From positions 1-50,619 of the forward strand of contig JBDHUC010000013.1 in assembly GCA_039808985.1 (NCBI GenBank): a stretch of 50,619 bases of DNA, written 5' to 3'. The translations under genes and the position numbers were made by a program. Below are positions 9,393 through 18,346 of this stretch, in pieces. The notes beneath the pieces are model-generated. The model was given only the letters and a program-made list of their open reading frames with translations. It was not told the origin of the DNA and did no database searches. Every line of letters starts with the position of its first letter. Position 1 is the stretch's first letter. The DNA comes from SXRF01 sp039808985. GTDB lineage: Bacteria > Pseudomonadota > Alphaproteobacteria > Rickettsiales > SXRF01.

Positions 9393-9632
9393 ATGACAAT
9401 GTCAACTATGACCTCTAAGGGGCAGACTACTATTCCTGCCAAAATCCGGGATTTTCTTAACCTTAATGCCGGGGACAAACTGGAATTCATCATGATGGAA
9501 GATGGCAAGGTTATGCTCGTTCCCGCCACTTCTGATATATCGGAATTAAAGGGCATATTACCAAAACCAGCAAAAGCCGTTTCACTTCAGGATATTGATA
9601 AAGCCATTAAAAGTCGTGGCGGAAAAATATGA
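9393..9632 (+). CDS. AbrB/MazE-like antitoxin of a VapBC-type pair
   Basis: A 79-residue SpoVT/AbrB swapped-hairpin DNA-binding protein. The hallmark is TSKGQTTIPAKIRDFLNL followed by GDKLEFIMMEDGKVML, which fills residues 6-45. The C-terminal tail (residues 46-79) would wrap the toxin. A strong AAGGAA binding site lies eight bases before the ATG. The last codons overlap the vapC start as ATGA, which couples translation of the pair. The likely role is to neutralise the VapC ribonuclease and repress the operon through the inverted repeat upstream. Confidence 0.9.
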   Translation: MTMSTMTSKGQTTIPAKIRDFLNLNAGDKLEFIMMEDGKVMLVPATSDISELKGILPKPAKAVSLQDIDKAIKSRGGKI

Positions 9633-10027
9633 ATGGGCTGGATACTAATATTTTAGTGCGTTACCTGATTCAAGATGACGAGGCGCAGGCCAAAACAGCC
9701 AATTTATATATAAAAAAACATTGCACTGATGATAGTCCGGCCTTCATTAATCGCATTGTGCTTTGTGAATTGGTATGGGTTTTGGAAAGCGCCTATAAAT
9801 ATGAAAAGAAACAAATTTTTATGGTTTTAGAAAAAATTTTGCAAACCAGCCAGTTTGTTGTAGAGGATTCCGGTTCAGCGTGGCATGCGCTCGCTGATTA
9901 CAAAAAAACAAATGTCGATTTCTCCGATTCATTAATTGGCGCAGTAAATAAACTGGCTGGCTGCAAAAAAACTGCGACTTTTGATAAACAGGCTGGCAAA
10001 TTGCCTGATTTTGAATTTATTGGGTAA
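9629..10027 (+). CDS. vapC: VapC-type PIN-domain ribonuclease toxin
   Basis: A 132-residue PIN-domain protein. The acidic metal-binding residues are all visible: D5 in GLDTNILVRYL, E47 in VLCELVWVLE, D97 and D100 in VDFSDSLIG, and D119 in TFDKQAGKL. Family members cut tRNA or rRNA and stop translation when the antitoxin is lost. It starts inside the antitoxin stop codon (ATGA). The DUF3108 gene follows after five bases and is probably read from the same promoter, although it is not a usual toxin-antitoxin partner. Confidence 0.92.
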   Translation: MNGLDTNILVRYLIQDDEAQAKTANLYIKKHCTDDSPAFINRIVLCELVWVLESAYKYEKKQIFMVLEKILQTSQFVVEDSGSAWHALADYKKTNVDFSDSLIGAVNKLAGCKKTATFDKQAGKLPDFEFIG

Positions 10028-10032
10028 AAAAC

Positions 10033-10842
10033 ATGCTGCGCAATTTTACAATATTTTTGTTATTTATAACAGCTTTGCCTTTTAAGCCAGCATTAGCCGT
10101 AACCCCTATTACTGAAAAACTTTATTATGAAGCCGGGTTTGCGGGAATATTATTTGGGAAAATCGGCATTGAAATAGACCAGCAAGCCGACAAAGCCAGA
10201 ATCACCTGTGATATAACCTCATCGGGAATACTGGCCTTGTTTCTTAAGCATTCCAGCCACACAACGCTTGAAGCCAGCGGCAGCAATTTTTCATACCCCA
10301 ACCGCACCTATACAAGCAATTACCACACACGCAAAAAATCCCGTTCAGTAAGCCTGGTATATAAGAGCAGTAAAATCAGCACGCAGGATGTACAACCACC
10401 CGATGACCGCGAAAAACGCCCTGCGGTTCCTGAAGCTGACATAAACAAGGCTTATGACCTGATGGCTTTCCTGCTTGAGATGCGCAAGGAGATATTGCAA
10501 TCGCGTAAAAACGGAAAAACCGCTTTCAGCATAAATGCCTATGATGGCCGAAGGCTTACGCAGGCAGATTTTAATATTGAAGGCGAGAAAGCAATGGAAA
10601 TTTCCGGCCAGAAGCTAAATACCCTGGTAGTAAGCGCAAGGCGCAAGCCGCTATCTGGCTATACCAAAGGAGAGCTCGAAGATATTGAACCTAACGAGCC
10701 AAGCATGACCGTTTATTTCTCCAATGACGACAGGCTTACACCGCTACGCATGGAAATTCCGTTTATGATGCAGAAAATATCGGCAACCCTTATTAAACAG
10801 TGTGGCCCCGAAGAATCATGCCTGCTGGGTATAAGCGGTTAG
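10033..10842 (+). CDS. DUF3108 periplasmic protein
   Basis: A 269-residue exported protein with a signal peptide (residues 1 to about 22, ending in FKPALAVTP). The pattern around YYEAGFAGILFGKIGIEID and the beta-rich body with YDLMAFLLEMRKEI and INAYDGRR match the DUF3108 family, found in many proteobacteria and of unknown biochemical role. Placement five bases behind vapC suggests shared transcription, yet the product looks like an ordinary envelope protein. Its stop is only 13 bases from that of the convergent DUF4167 gene. Confidence 0.75.
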   Translation: MLRNFTIFLLFITALPFKPALAVTPITEKLYYEAGFAGILFGKIGIEIDQQADKARITCDITSSGILALFLKHSSHTTLEASGSNFSYPNRTYTSNYHTRKKSRSVSLVYKSSKISTQDVQPPDDREKRPAVPEADINKAYDLMAFLLEMRKEILQSRKNGKTAFSINAYDGRRLTQADFNIEGEKAMEISGQKLNTLVVSARRKPLSGYTKGELEDIEPNEPSMTVYFSNDDRLTPLRMEIPFMMQKISATLIKQCGPEESCLLGISG

Positions 10843-10855
10843 GCTTTAGCAAATA

Positions 10856-11302
10856 TTATTCTTCTTCCCAATTAGGGGCAACAACCGGAGCATCCTCTTT
10901 TTTTGGTTCATAATTAGCAGTAAGGAATGCGGGAAGCGAGGTCACATTGGTTGATATGCTGTCATCTTCCTCAGCCACCTGCTCGGCAGCTACATCTGCG
11001 ACCTGAGGTTCATTTGGAACATGGTGCCTTTGTGGGCGGGAAGCGTTTTCTTCTGCTATCATGCGGAAACAATGGTCGGCATGCTGGAAATAGTTTTCGG
11101 CAAGAACGCGGTCGCCAGCAGCCATAGCGTCACGCGCCTGAGCCAGGTATTTTTCACGCATCGCGCCATAATTCTTACGTGGGCGACCATTATTGTTATG
11201 CCCCTGCCCTCCGGAAAAACGGGGCTTATTACGCTGTTGGTTGCCGCCGCTAAAGCCGCTGTTATTATTTTGTGATGGTGACTTTTTTCTGCTGTAATTC
11301 AC
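10856..11302 (-). CDS. DUF4167 RNA-binding-like protein
   Basis: A 148-residue protein. The first 45 residues are rich in Asn, Gly, Arg and Lys, low-complexity sequence typical of nucleic-acid binding tails. They are followed by the conserved DUF4167 core: YGAMREKYLAQARDAMAAGD, then ENYFQHADHCFRM. The tail is acidic. The family is almost confined to Alphaproteobacteria and regularly follows prmC, as here. Translation starts at a GTG (11302) with an AAAGGA site nine bases upstream. Its biochemical role is not established. Confidence 0.88.
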   Translation of the reverse strand: MNYSRKKSPSQNNNSGFSGGNQQRNKPRFSGGQGHNNNGRPRKNYGAMREKYLAQARDAMAAGDRVLAENYFQHADHCFRMIAEENASRPQRHHVPNEPQVADVAAEQVAEEDDSISTNVTSLPAFLTANYEPKKEDAPVVAPNWEEE

Positions 11303-11329
11303 TTTGACAAATCCTTTTAAGAGTTAATG

Positions 11330-12223
11330 TTAATTTTTATGCTGAAAAATAATACAACGGGCTATACCACTTAGATCGTTCCTGACTCCTACCGCTTCCA
11401 GCCCGTTTTCTTCAGCGATATTGGTCAATTCCTTCTGCTGGCCCATACCCAGCTCAAAAGCGGCAAAACCATTTTTTGCCATTATTTTTGGAAGTTTTTT
11501 CATAATTTTGCGGTAGCAAGAAAAACCGTCATCCCCGCCATCAAGCGCAAGCTTAGGCTCAAATACCGCCACTTCCGGATCAAGGGTTGGAATAACGCCG
11601 GTAGGAATATAAGGCGGATTGGCAAGTATAATGTCAAACTCCCCTTCCAGCTTTTCACACCAGTCGCCACAAAAGAATTGTGTACGGCTGGCAAAGCCAA
11701 GAGCAAGTGAATTTTCCTTGGCAACCTGCAGGGCATTTTCACAATAATCAACACCAACCCCCTGCGCCGATGGAAGCTCTGAAATTATTGAAAGGAGCAA
11801 GCAGCCAGTTCCGGTTCCAAGGTCCAGTACCTTGTGGTTATCGGCCCGGTTAGCAATACGTTCAAGCACATATTCTACAAGCGCTTCACTGTCTGGGCGC
11901 GGGTCCAGTGTATGCCCACTAACAACAAAATTCATTCCCCAGAATTCGCGCTTGCCGATAAGCTGGGCAACAGGCTGCCTTTGCGCCCTTTTTTCCACCA
12001 GCATTTGAAACTTAGCATATTGCTCGGCGCTTATGGGCTGGTCTAATGCAAAAAGCAATTGTTCCCGGCTTACTCCCAGCACATGCTCAAGCAAAATTCG
12101 CCCGTCGAGCGAAGCAGATTCTATCTTTTCCTGCTGCAGTTTTAAAACTGCCCAGCGCAGCGCCTCCTTGGCAAGCACGTTATTTACTAAAATATTATTT
12201 ATTTTTTTAGCACGCATTCCCAT
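11330..12223 (-). CDS. prmC: Release factor glutamine N5-methyltransferase
   Basis: A 297-residue class I methyltransferase. It has the PrmC helical N-terminal domain, the SAM-binding glycine motif VLDLGTGTGCLLLSI near residue 140 and the catalytic NPPY at residues 202-205. It methylates the Gln of the GGQ motif of release factors using S-adenosylmethionine. Its substrate RF1 is encoded directly upstream (prfA, 11 bases apart), a classical pairing. The length is slightly above that of E. coli PrmC because of a short N-terminal extension. Confidence 0.96.
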   Translation of the reverse strand: MGMRAKKINNILVNNVLAKEALRWAVLKLQQEKIESASLDGRILLEHVLGVSREQLLFALDQPISAEQYAKFQMLVEKRAQRQPVAQLIGKREFWGMNFVVSGHTLDPRPDSEALVEYVLERIANRADNHKVLDLGTGTGCLLLSIISELPSAQGVGVDYCENALQVAKENSLALGFASRTQFFCGDWCEKLEGEFDIILANPPYIPTGVIPTLDPEVAVFEPKLALDGGDDGFSCYRKIMKKLPKIMAKNGFAAFELGMGQQKELTNIAEENGLEAVGVRNDLSGIARCIIFQHKN

Positions 12224-12234
12224 AAAATCACCTA

Positions 12235-13305
12235 TCAGCTTAACTCAGATAATTGCCGCGCCTGATCGTCAGCAATCAGCGCCTCTATAAATTCGTTCAA
12301 TTCACCATTCATCACCTGATCAATATTGTATGCGGTCAAGTTTATGCGATGATCAGAAACTCTCCCCTGAGGAAAATTATAAGTCCTTATACGTTCACTA
12401 CGGTCCCCAGATCCTACCTGCTCCTTACGAGAGCTGGCGCGAGCAGCAGCCAGTTTTTCACGTTCTGCTTCATAAAGGCGCGCACGCAGTACTTTCATCG
12501 CCTTTATCTTATTTTTTATCTGTGATTTTTCATCCTGCTGCTGCACGGTAACACCAGTTGGGATATGTACTATGCGTACGGCAGAATCGGTGGTATTTAC
12601 CGACTGACCGCCAGGGCCGCTGGAACGAAAAACATCTATACGCAGGTCTTTTTCCTCAATTTTAATATCAACTTCCTCAGCCTCAGGAAGAACAGCAACT
12701 GTTGCCGCCGAAGTATGGATGCGCCCCTGGGTTTCCGTTGCCGGAACGCGTTGCACGCGGTGTACGCCGGATTCAAATTTCATGCGCGCAAATACGCTTT
12801 TACCACTTATTTCCGCCTGCGCCTCCTTATAACCACCCGTGCCGCCTTCGGAAAGGGAGATAATCTCAAATTTCCAGCCCTGCTTCTGGGCATAGCGCTG
12901 GTACATATTGAACAGGTCGGCAGCAAACAGCGCAGCCTCATCGCCCCCGGTTCCGGCACGCACTTCCAAAATAGCGTTCTTTTCATCGGCTACATCCTTG
13001 GGAATCAGCGAAAGCTGTACTTTGCGGGTAAGATCCGGAATTCTCTGGCCGATCTCGTAAGATTCTTCCTCTGCCATTTTTTTCATCTCAGCGTCGCAAG
13101 CCGGATCTTTTGCCATCTGTTGAAGATCATAGATAGATTTTTTGGCCTGCATATATTCGCGTATCACTTCAACAATCGGCGTTAATTCCGCGTATTCCTT
13201 GGATATTTTTGAAAACTCGCTGCCTGATGCCTCGCCCCGTGCCAAAGTATCACCAAGCTCATCATGCTTCCGCGCCAACATTTCTAATTTATCTTCAAAA
13301 CTCAT
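12235..13305 (-). CDS. prfA: Peptide chain release factor 1
   Basis: A 356-residue class I release factor that reads UAA and UAG. The PAT tripeptide in VQRVPATETQGR marks RF1 (RF2 would have SPF). The catalytic GGQ is at residues 232-234 in SSGPGGQSVN; it triggers peptide release and its Gln is the PrmC target. The start MSFEDKLEMLARKHDEL is typical of alphaproteobacterial RF1. It lies 17 bases after hisS and 11 before prmC, within the long minus-strand run. Confidence 0.97.
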   Translation of the reverse strand: MSFEDKLEMLARKHDELGDTLARGEASGSEFSKISKEYAELTPIVEVIREYMQAKKSIYDLQQMAKDPACDAEMKKMAEEESYEIGQRIPDLTRKVQLSLIPKDVADEKNAILEVRAGTGGDEAALFAADLFNMYQRYAQKQGWKFEIISLSEGGTGGYKEAQAEISGKSVFARMKFESGVHRVQRVPATETQGRIHTSAATVAVLPEAEEVDIKIEEKDLRIDVFRSSGPGGQSVNTTDSAVRIVHIPTGVTVQQQDEKSQIKNKIKAMKVLRARLYEAEREKLAAARASSRKEQVGSGDRSERIRTYNFPQGRVSDHRINLTAYNIDQVMNGELNEFIEALIADDQARQLSELS

Positions 13306-13322
13306 TTCTCTTGTTATCCAGT

Positions 13323-14657
13323 CTAAATTCCAAATATTTTTTTTACATTTTCATTTTCTAACAATTCACCACGGGCTATGGCTCTCTGCTCCCCGGTTGC
13401 CATATATTTTAGTAAAAACTGTCCTTTAGCAGCTTCATCTTCGCCTATGATAAGCGCATGGGTAAAATCGGCCTTAGCCGCGCGCTCCAACCTTTTTGAC
13501 AATTTTCCCTGCCATAATACTTCCACAATAAATTCACGTTTGGTTTTAAGCTCACCTTTAATGCCATACAACCGTGTACGCAATTCGGTAGCCATAGCTG
13601 CTATATAATTGTTCGCAGCTAATTTCATATCATCTTCAAATAGAGGAAAAATGCCAATTTTCAAGTCTTTTATGCTATCCCATCCCCCGGCCATCAGCAA
13701 CAAAAGCCTCTCCACACCGGCAGCAAAACCTATGGCTGGCGTGGCTTTACCGCCCATTTGCTCTATTAGGCCATCATAACGGCCACCAGCCAGGACAGTA
13801 TTCTGCGCACCAAGCTCCCCGGTATTTGCCACAAATTCAAACACTGTATCGGTATAATAATCCAGCCCACGCACCAGGGCCGGGTCTATTTTTATTTCCT
13901 GGAACAATGACGCATCTTTGGATTGTAAAACGGCACAGATTTTTTCAAAGCGCTCCTTTGCTGCAACGCTAAGATAATCGGTCATAACCGGAGCATTTAC
14001 CAGTATTTCCCTATCGGCCTTATCCTTGGAATCGAGTATCCTAAGCGGGTTTTCAGCAAGTCGGCGCTGGCTGTCTTCCGATAACCTACCAGCAAACGGG
14101 GTTAAGTAAGAAACCAGCGCATCGCGGTATTTTTCACGGCTTTCCTTATCTCCCAGAGTATTTATATGCAAGATACAGCCATTGCCGCCTGAAAGATAAT
14201 ACAGAAGATGCCCGGCAAGGGTTATAATCTCAACATCAGCCTGCCAGCTACCATCGCCCAGCCATTCAAAATTCACCTGATGGAACTGGCGCTGGCGGCC
14301 TTTCTGGGGGCGTTCATAACGAAACAGCGGGCCGGTTGAGAATAATTTAAGCGGTAGATTCTGCTGCATGCCATTGGAAATAAACGCCCTTGCCATTCCT
14401 GCCGTGAATTCCGGGCGCAGGGTTACACTTTCCCCGCCCCGGGTTTCAAAGGTGAACATTTCCTTGCTTACAACATCGGATGTTTCGCCCATTGAACGAG
14501 AGAAAACCTCGGTAGCTTCAAAAACAGGCGTTGCCATTTCGCGGAAACCATAAAGCGTTGCAAGTTCCCGCGCCATATTTATAACCGCGCTGAATTTTTC
14601 AAATTCATCTGGCAAAATATCATGCGTGCCGCGGATTGCTTGTAATTTATTGCTCAT
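13323..14657 (-). CDS. hisS: Histidyl-tRNA synthetase
   Basis: A 444-residue class II aminoacyl-tRNA synthetase that charges tRNA-His. It starts with the family signature AIRGTHDILPDE. Motif 2 appears as FRYERPQKGRQRQFHQVNFE, the histidine-binding signature as VRGLDYYTDTVFEF, and motif 3 as GFAAGVERLL. The C-terminal anticodon-binding domain (about residues 345-430) is complete. The start codon overlaps the stop of the upstream membrane-protein gene as ATGA, so translation is coupled. Its position between ispG and prfA is a common alphaproteobacterial order. Confidence 0.97.
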   Translation of the reverse strand: MSNKLQAIRGTHDILPDEFEKFSAVINMARELATLYGFREMATPVFEATEVFSRSMGETSDVVSKEMFTFETRGGESVTLRPEFTAGMARAFISNGMQQNLPLKLFSTGPLFRYERPQKGRQRQFHQVNFEWLGDGSWQADVEIITLAGHLLYYLSGGNGCILHINTLGDKESREKYRDALVSYLTPFAGRLSEDSQRRLAENPLRILDSKDKADREILVNAPVMTDYLSVAAKERFEKICAVLQSKDASLFQEIKIDPALVRGLDYYTDTVFEFVANTGELGAQNTVLAGGRYDGLIEQMGGKATPAIGFAAGVERLLLLMAGGWDSIKDLKIGIFPLFEDDMKLAANNYIAAMATELRTRLYGIKGELKTKREFIVEVLWQGKLSKRLERAAKADFTHALIIGEDEAAKGQFLLKYMATGEQRAIARGELLENENVKKIFGI

Positions 14658-16273
14658 TTTTTTATCCGTGAATATAAGGCATAGCGATCTGCCTTCATTG
14701 GTTTTTCATCTTTTTCCAGGTCTTTATTATCAGGCTCTTTGCCGATCACTTCGCCCACCTTCTCATAATTCTGCCACAAAACAGCAAAGCGCACGTCATG
14801 CGAAAGAACCTTTATAATATCCCGGTTTTCCTCGTCAATATCATGGCCAGCTATCTTTTCCATATTTACATTCTCATCAACCCAAACCAGTTCCGGTGGA
14901 AATGGCCCGGAAAAATCATGTACCAGCGTATCATAAAAAAACTGACGTGCTTTAGCTACATCCGGCGTCATATGCTCTTCCTGCTCGCGGATAATTATCC
15001 CTGAAAGCGGCCATAAATGATGGAAGCTTCCGTGAAAAACACCTTTAGACAGTGCTATAGCAGGAAAAGCAGACTGGAGGTTGTAAGTAAGCGAATATAC
15101 ATTTTTTCCAGATGCGCGTTTATTTATCTCGGAAATAAGCCGTGTATGTATCACCGAAGGATTTTCAAACATGAAATACCAGAATTTAGCATCCAGATAC
15201 ACAGCAGAAAGAAGCGTTACGACTGAAATACAAAGCGCGCTGAAACGCGCCCGGCCTATATGCAGATCCAATTCTTTCCATAGTTCCAGTAAATAGCAAA
15301 GCACAGAAACGATTAGCAGCCCGGCCATGAATGCCAACGGATAAATCTGGTTAATCCAGTCCTTGCGCTGAATTGCAATAAGCGCGGCACAGGCAAACAT
15401 CCAAAGGGTAATGCGCGCTATTATTTTTCTGTAATCATCATGCGGATTAGCCAGCCATACCAGTATAAGCGGAATCGCGGAAGCAATGACAATTATCTTG
15501 CCTATATTATACCAAGATACTTCGTAAGCAAAATAAGTAGCGATTACTGCGGGAAGGACAGTGTTTATATATTCTGGCGTAAGGCTATATATGGCCGCGA
15601 AATAAACGAGCTGGAATATTCCTATTACCCAGTTATCAATCGAAAAAACCGACATAATATTGCGGCGCTGTATGGCTTTGTGAAGTTCATTCAGACCCCA
15701 AACCAGAAGAAAAAATGGTTTTATCGCAAAACCTACTGCTGCCATTGCGATTATTAAATAATCATAGCGCTTTTCAAGCTGCCCATCTTCAAGCAGCGAC
15801 TTAAGAAGATATGGTAATGCAAGGGCAATAAACAATAATTCCCTCTGCCCATAAACTGCTGGTGAAAGCAGGAAAAAGCCAAAACCTATATAAACAAGTA
15901 TAACCGGGAAAAATGGCTTAGAGCATAGAACCGGGCTTTTACGCATTACAACGCAGCACATGGCAATGCTTGCAATATTCAGCAACGTCACCAGGAAAGG
16001 AAATACGATGAAAGGGGAAGCGCCAATAGTTTTTCCAACCCATACAGGAAGCAGGCTTATCCATAATATAAGCGGCGGATTAGTTTCCATTATATTAATA
16101 TATAATTTCTCACCATCTGCCATGCGTTGTGCAGCATAAATCAGCCAGCTACTATCGGGATTAGGAATCATATCAGGCTTTGGGAAAAACCAGACTTCGC
16201 GCAACAGCGCCATTAACGCCATAAGCACAATAGAGATTATAATAGCGTTAGAATCGCTTATTTTACGCTGCAT
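14654..16273 (-). CDS. Integral membrane GT-C-type glycosyltransferase-like protein
   Basis: A 539-residue protein with roughly 10-12 hydrophobic segments and a soluble C-terminal tail of about 150 residues. The first loop contains an acidic residue D40 in NPDSSWLIYAAQRM and E63 in METNPPLILWI. This resembles the GT39/ArnT-like GT-C fold, in which acidic residues of the first external loop help catalysis with lipid-linked sugars. Substrate and acceptor cannot be named. It overlaps ispG by 11 bases and hisS by four, so it is translated as part of that operon. It is not one of the usual members of the ispG-hisS neighbourhood. Confidence 0.7.
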   Translation of the reverse strand: MQRKISDSNAIIISIVLMALMALLREVWFFPKPDMIPNPDSSWLIYAAQRMADGEKLYINIMETNPPLILWISLLPVWVGKTIGASPFIVFPFLVTLLNIASIAMCCVVMRKSPVLCSKPFFPVILVYIGFGFFLLSPAVYGQRELLFIALALPYLLKSLLEDGQLEKRYDYLIIAMAAVGFAIKPFFLLVWGLNELHKAIQRRNIMSVFSIDNWVIGIFQLVYFAAIYSLTPEYINTVLPAVIATYFAYEVSWYNIGKIIVIASAIPLILVWLANPHDDYRKIIARITLWMFACAALIAIQRKDWINQIYPLAFMAGLLIVSVLCYLLELWKELDLHIGRARFSALCISVVTLLSAVYLDAKFWYFMFENPSVIHTRLISEINKRASGKNVYSLTYNLQSAFPAIALSKGVFHGSFHHLWPLSGIIIREQEEHMTPDVAKARQFFYDTLVHDFSGPFPPELVWVDENVNMEKIAGHDIDEENRDIIKVLSHDVRFAVLWQNYEKVGEVIGKEPDNKDLEKDEKPMKADRYALYSRIKK

Positions 16274-17477
16274 AGTTCTTCCTTACATAATCTTCAACTA
16301 TTGCCTGGAATTCTTCTGCTATCCTGTCGCCACGTAGTGTCTGCGCTTTTTTACCATCTATGAATACAGGAGCAGACGGTTGTTCCCCGGTTCCGGGCAG
16401 GCTTATGCCAATATTAGCATGCTTACTTTCACCAGGACCGTTTACTATGCAGCCCATAACCGCTACGTTCATATTTTCAACGCCGCGATATATATTTTTC
16501 CATTGCGGCATCTGGGCGCGAAGGTATCCTTGTATCTTATCCGCAAGTTCCTGGAAAACAGTGCTGGTGGTGCGGCCACAGCCCGGGCAGGCAATAACCT
16601 GTGGCGTGAAAGCGCGAAGCCCCATACTCTGCAAAATCTCCTGGGCCACACGCACCTCCTGCGTCCTGTCGCCGCCAGGTTCCGGGGTAAGGGAAATACG
16701 AATAGTATCGCCAATTCCCTCTTGCAACAAAACCGAAAGCGCAGCAGTGGAGGCAACTATGCCTTTGCTGCCCATTCCCGCCTCGGTAAGCCCCAGATGC
16801 AGGGGATAGCTGCAACGCGCGGCAAGGTCACGATAAACAAATATAAGGTCCTGAACCCTGCTTACTTTACAGGAAAGTAAAATTTTATTGGAAGGAAGAC
16901 CTATTGCCTCCGCCTGTTTAGCACTATCAAGGGCTGAGCGCACCAGGGCTTCACGCGATACAGCAGATGAGTCCATCGGGTTTTCGTGTTTTGCGTTCTC
17001 ATCCATAACCGCTGCCAGAACCTGTTGGTCAAGGCTTCCCCAGTTCACGCCTATGCGCACCGGCTTATCATATTTTATGGCAGCTTCGATCATCTGTAAA
17101 AACTGCGCATCATGCTTATCAGCAAAGCCGACATTGCCTGGGTTTATACGGTATTTGCCAAGGGCCTTAGCCATATCCGGGAATTCCCGCAGCAGCGTAT
17201 GGCCATTATAATGGAAATCACCAACCAGGGGAGCATTTATCCCGATCTTATCCAGCTTTTCGCGTATATGCGGCACAGCCATGGCCGCCCCCTCGTTATT
17301 TACCGTGACACGCACCACTTCCGACCCGGCCTGTGCCAGCGCCGCAACCTGCGCAACTGTTGCCTCTATATCCGCCGTATCGGTATTGGTCATTGACTGC
17401 ACCATGACCGGCGCATCCCCGCCAACCGGCACATGCCCTATGAAAGCCTTATATGATGTCCTACGTATGGGAAGCAC
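16263..17477 (-). CDS. ispG: 4-hydroxy-3-methylbut-2-enyl-diphosphate synthase (IspG/GcpE)
   Basis: A 404-residue iron-sulfur enzyme of the MEP isoprenoid pathway; it converts MEcPP to HMBPP. The N-terminal TIM-barrel shows PVMVQSMTNTDT, and the C-terminal domain holds the [4Fe-4S] ligands C297 and C300 in ACPGCGR and C343 in VMGCIVNGPGE, with the conserved Glu just after. The length fits the compact bacterial form without the plant-type insert. Translation begins at GTG (17477) with an AGGA site upstream. It shows that this organism uses the MEP route. It lies 59 bases downstream of the RodZ-like gene. Confidence 0.96.
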   Translation of the reverse strand: MLPIRRTSYKAFIGHVPVGGDAPVMVQSMTNTDTADIEATVAQVAALAQAGSEVVRVTVNNEGAAMAVPHIREKLDKIGINAPLVGDFHYNGHTLLREFPDMAKALGKYRINPGNVGFADKHDAQFLQMIEAAIKYDKPVRIGVNWGSLDQQVLAAVMDENAKHENPMDSSAVSREALVRSALDSAKQAEAIGLPSNKILLSCKVSRVQDLIFVYRDLAARCSYPLHLGLTEAGMGSKGIVASTAALSVLLQEGIGDTIRISLTPEPGGDRTQEVRVAQEILQSMGLRAFTPQVIACPGCGRTTSTVFQELADKIQGYLRAQMPQWKNIYRGVENMNVAVMGCIVNGPGESKHANIGISLPGTGEQPSAPVFIDGKKAQTLRGDRIAEEFQAIVEDYVRKNYAA

Positions 17478-17536
17478 AACGTCCTTTTTATGGCCTTTTG
17501 CTTACGGCCTTTGTTCATAGCCTAAATCTGTTGCTG

Positions 17537-18142
17537 TTAATTCACCAATCCCATAACGGCTATATCCATTACGGAATTTTTGCGGTGGCGCAGGGATAGC
17601 GGCGAATCCTCGACCAACTTATATACATCTGCGCGATAGCATGCTGGATATACCCTATGCGAAGGCCTAGCGCAAGCAAGATTAAACGTATAATTAGAAA
17701 CAGGAAATTCGATTATCCCGCTTTTATAATAAGGTAGCGGATCGACTATGGGAGGCGCAGAAGCCTGCCTGAATAATAAGAACCATACGGCATATATAAG
17801 GAATAGCAGCAAGATTCCACTCCAAGCGACTGAACTGGAAGGCTTTTTCTCCTTACTGAACACCTGGGGAAAGAAAAGGCCTTTTTCTGGTATATTGCTA
17901 TCAATTTTATCAAAACGCCTGATAACCTCATCTTTATCAAGATGCAGGAAAACCGCATAGGATTGCAAATAGCCGCGTATGTAGGCAGCTCCAGGCAAAT
18001 CTTCAAGTTTCCCTGTTTCCAGCGCCTGAAGGTAATGGGCGCGTATATGCAGGGCTACAGAAGCCTGTTGCAGGCTTATATAAAGCTCTTCACGGGCATT
18101 TTGCAATATTTTGCCGATTTCATTATAATATAATGATGTCAT
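17537..18142 (-). CDS. RodZ-like HTH membrane protein with a shortened C-terminus
   Basis: A 201-residue protein from the ATG at 18142. Residues 8-75 form the Xre/RodZ-type helix-turn-helix (LQQASVALHIRAHYLQALE and LPGAAYIRGYLQSYA). A single membrane helix follows at about 105-127. In RodZ this cytoplasmic domain binds MreB to keep rod shape. The periplasmic part is only about 70 residues and does not show the usual DUF4115 beta domain; it has a cysteine pair and ends in DIAVMGLVN. HTH/RodZ genes next to ispG are usual in this class. The ribosome binding site lies unusually close to the ATG, and a TTG three codons upstream is an alternative. Confidence 0.75.
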   Translation of the reverse strand: MTSLYYNEIGKILQNAREELYISLQQASVALHIRAHYLQALETGKLEDLPGAAYIRGYLQSYAVFLHLDKDEVIRRFDKIDSNIPEKGLFFPQVFSKEKKPSSSVAWSGILLLFLIYAVWFLLFRQASAPPIVDPLPYYKSGIIEFPVSNYTFNLACARPSHRVYPACYRADVYKLVEDSPLSLRHRKNSVMDIAVMGLVN

Positions 18143-18346
18143 ACCTTCCAACTACATCTAAAGCCTGGCAATTGGAATATAAAAATTGGGATATAAAAAA
18201 TGCTATAAACTCAGAAAACAGTAAAATTCATATTTTTAGTATATTTACCTTATTTACATAAAGTATTATTGTTATCATATGCATTATTGACAATGAAACT
18301 TTAATTATACGCAGAATCGCCTGGGTATAAAGGACTGGAGAAAAAA

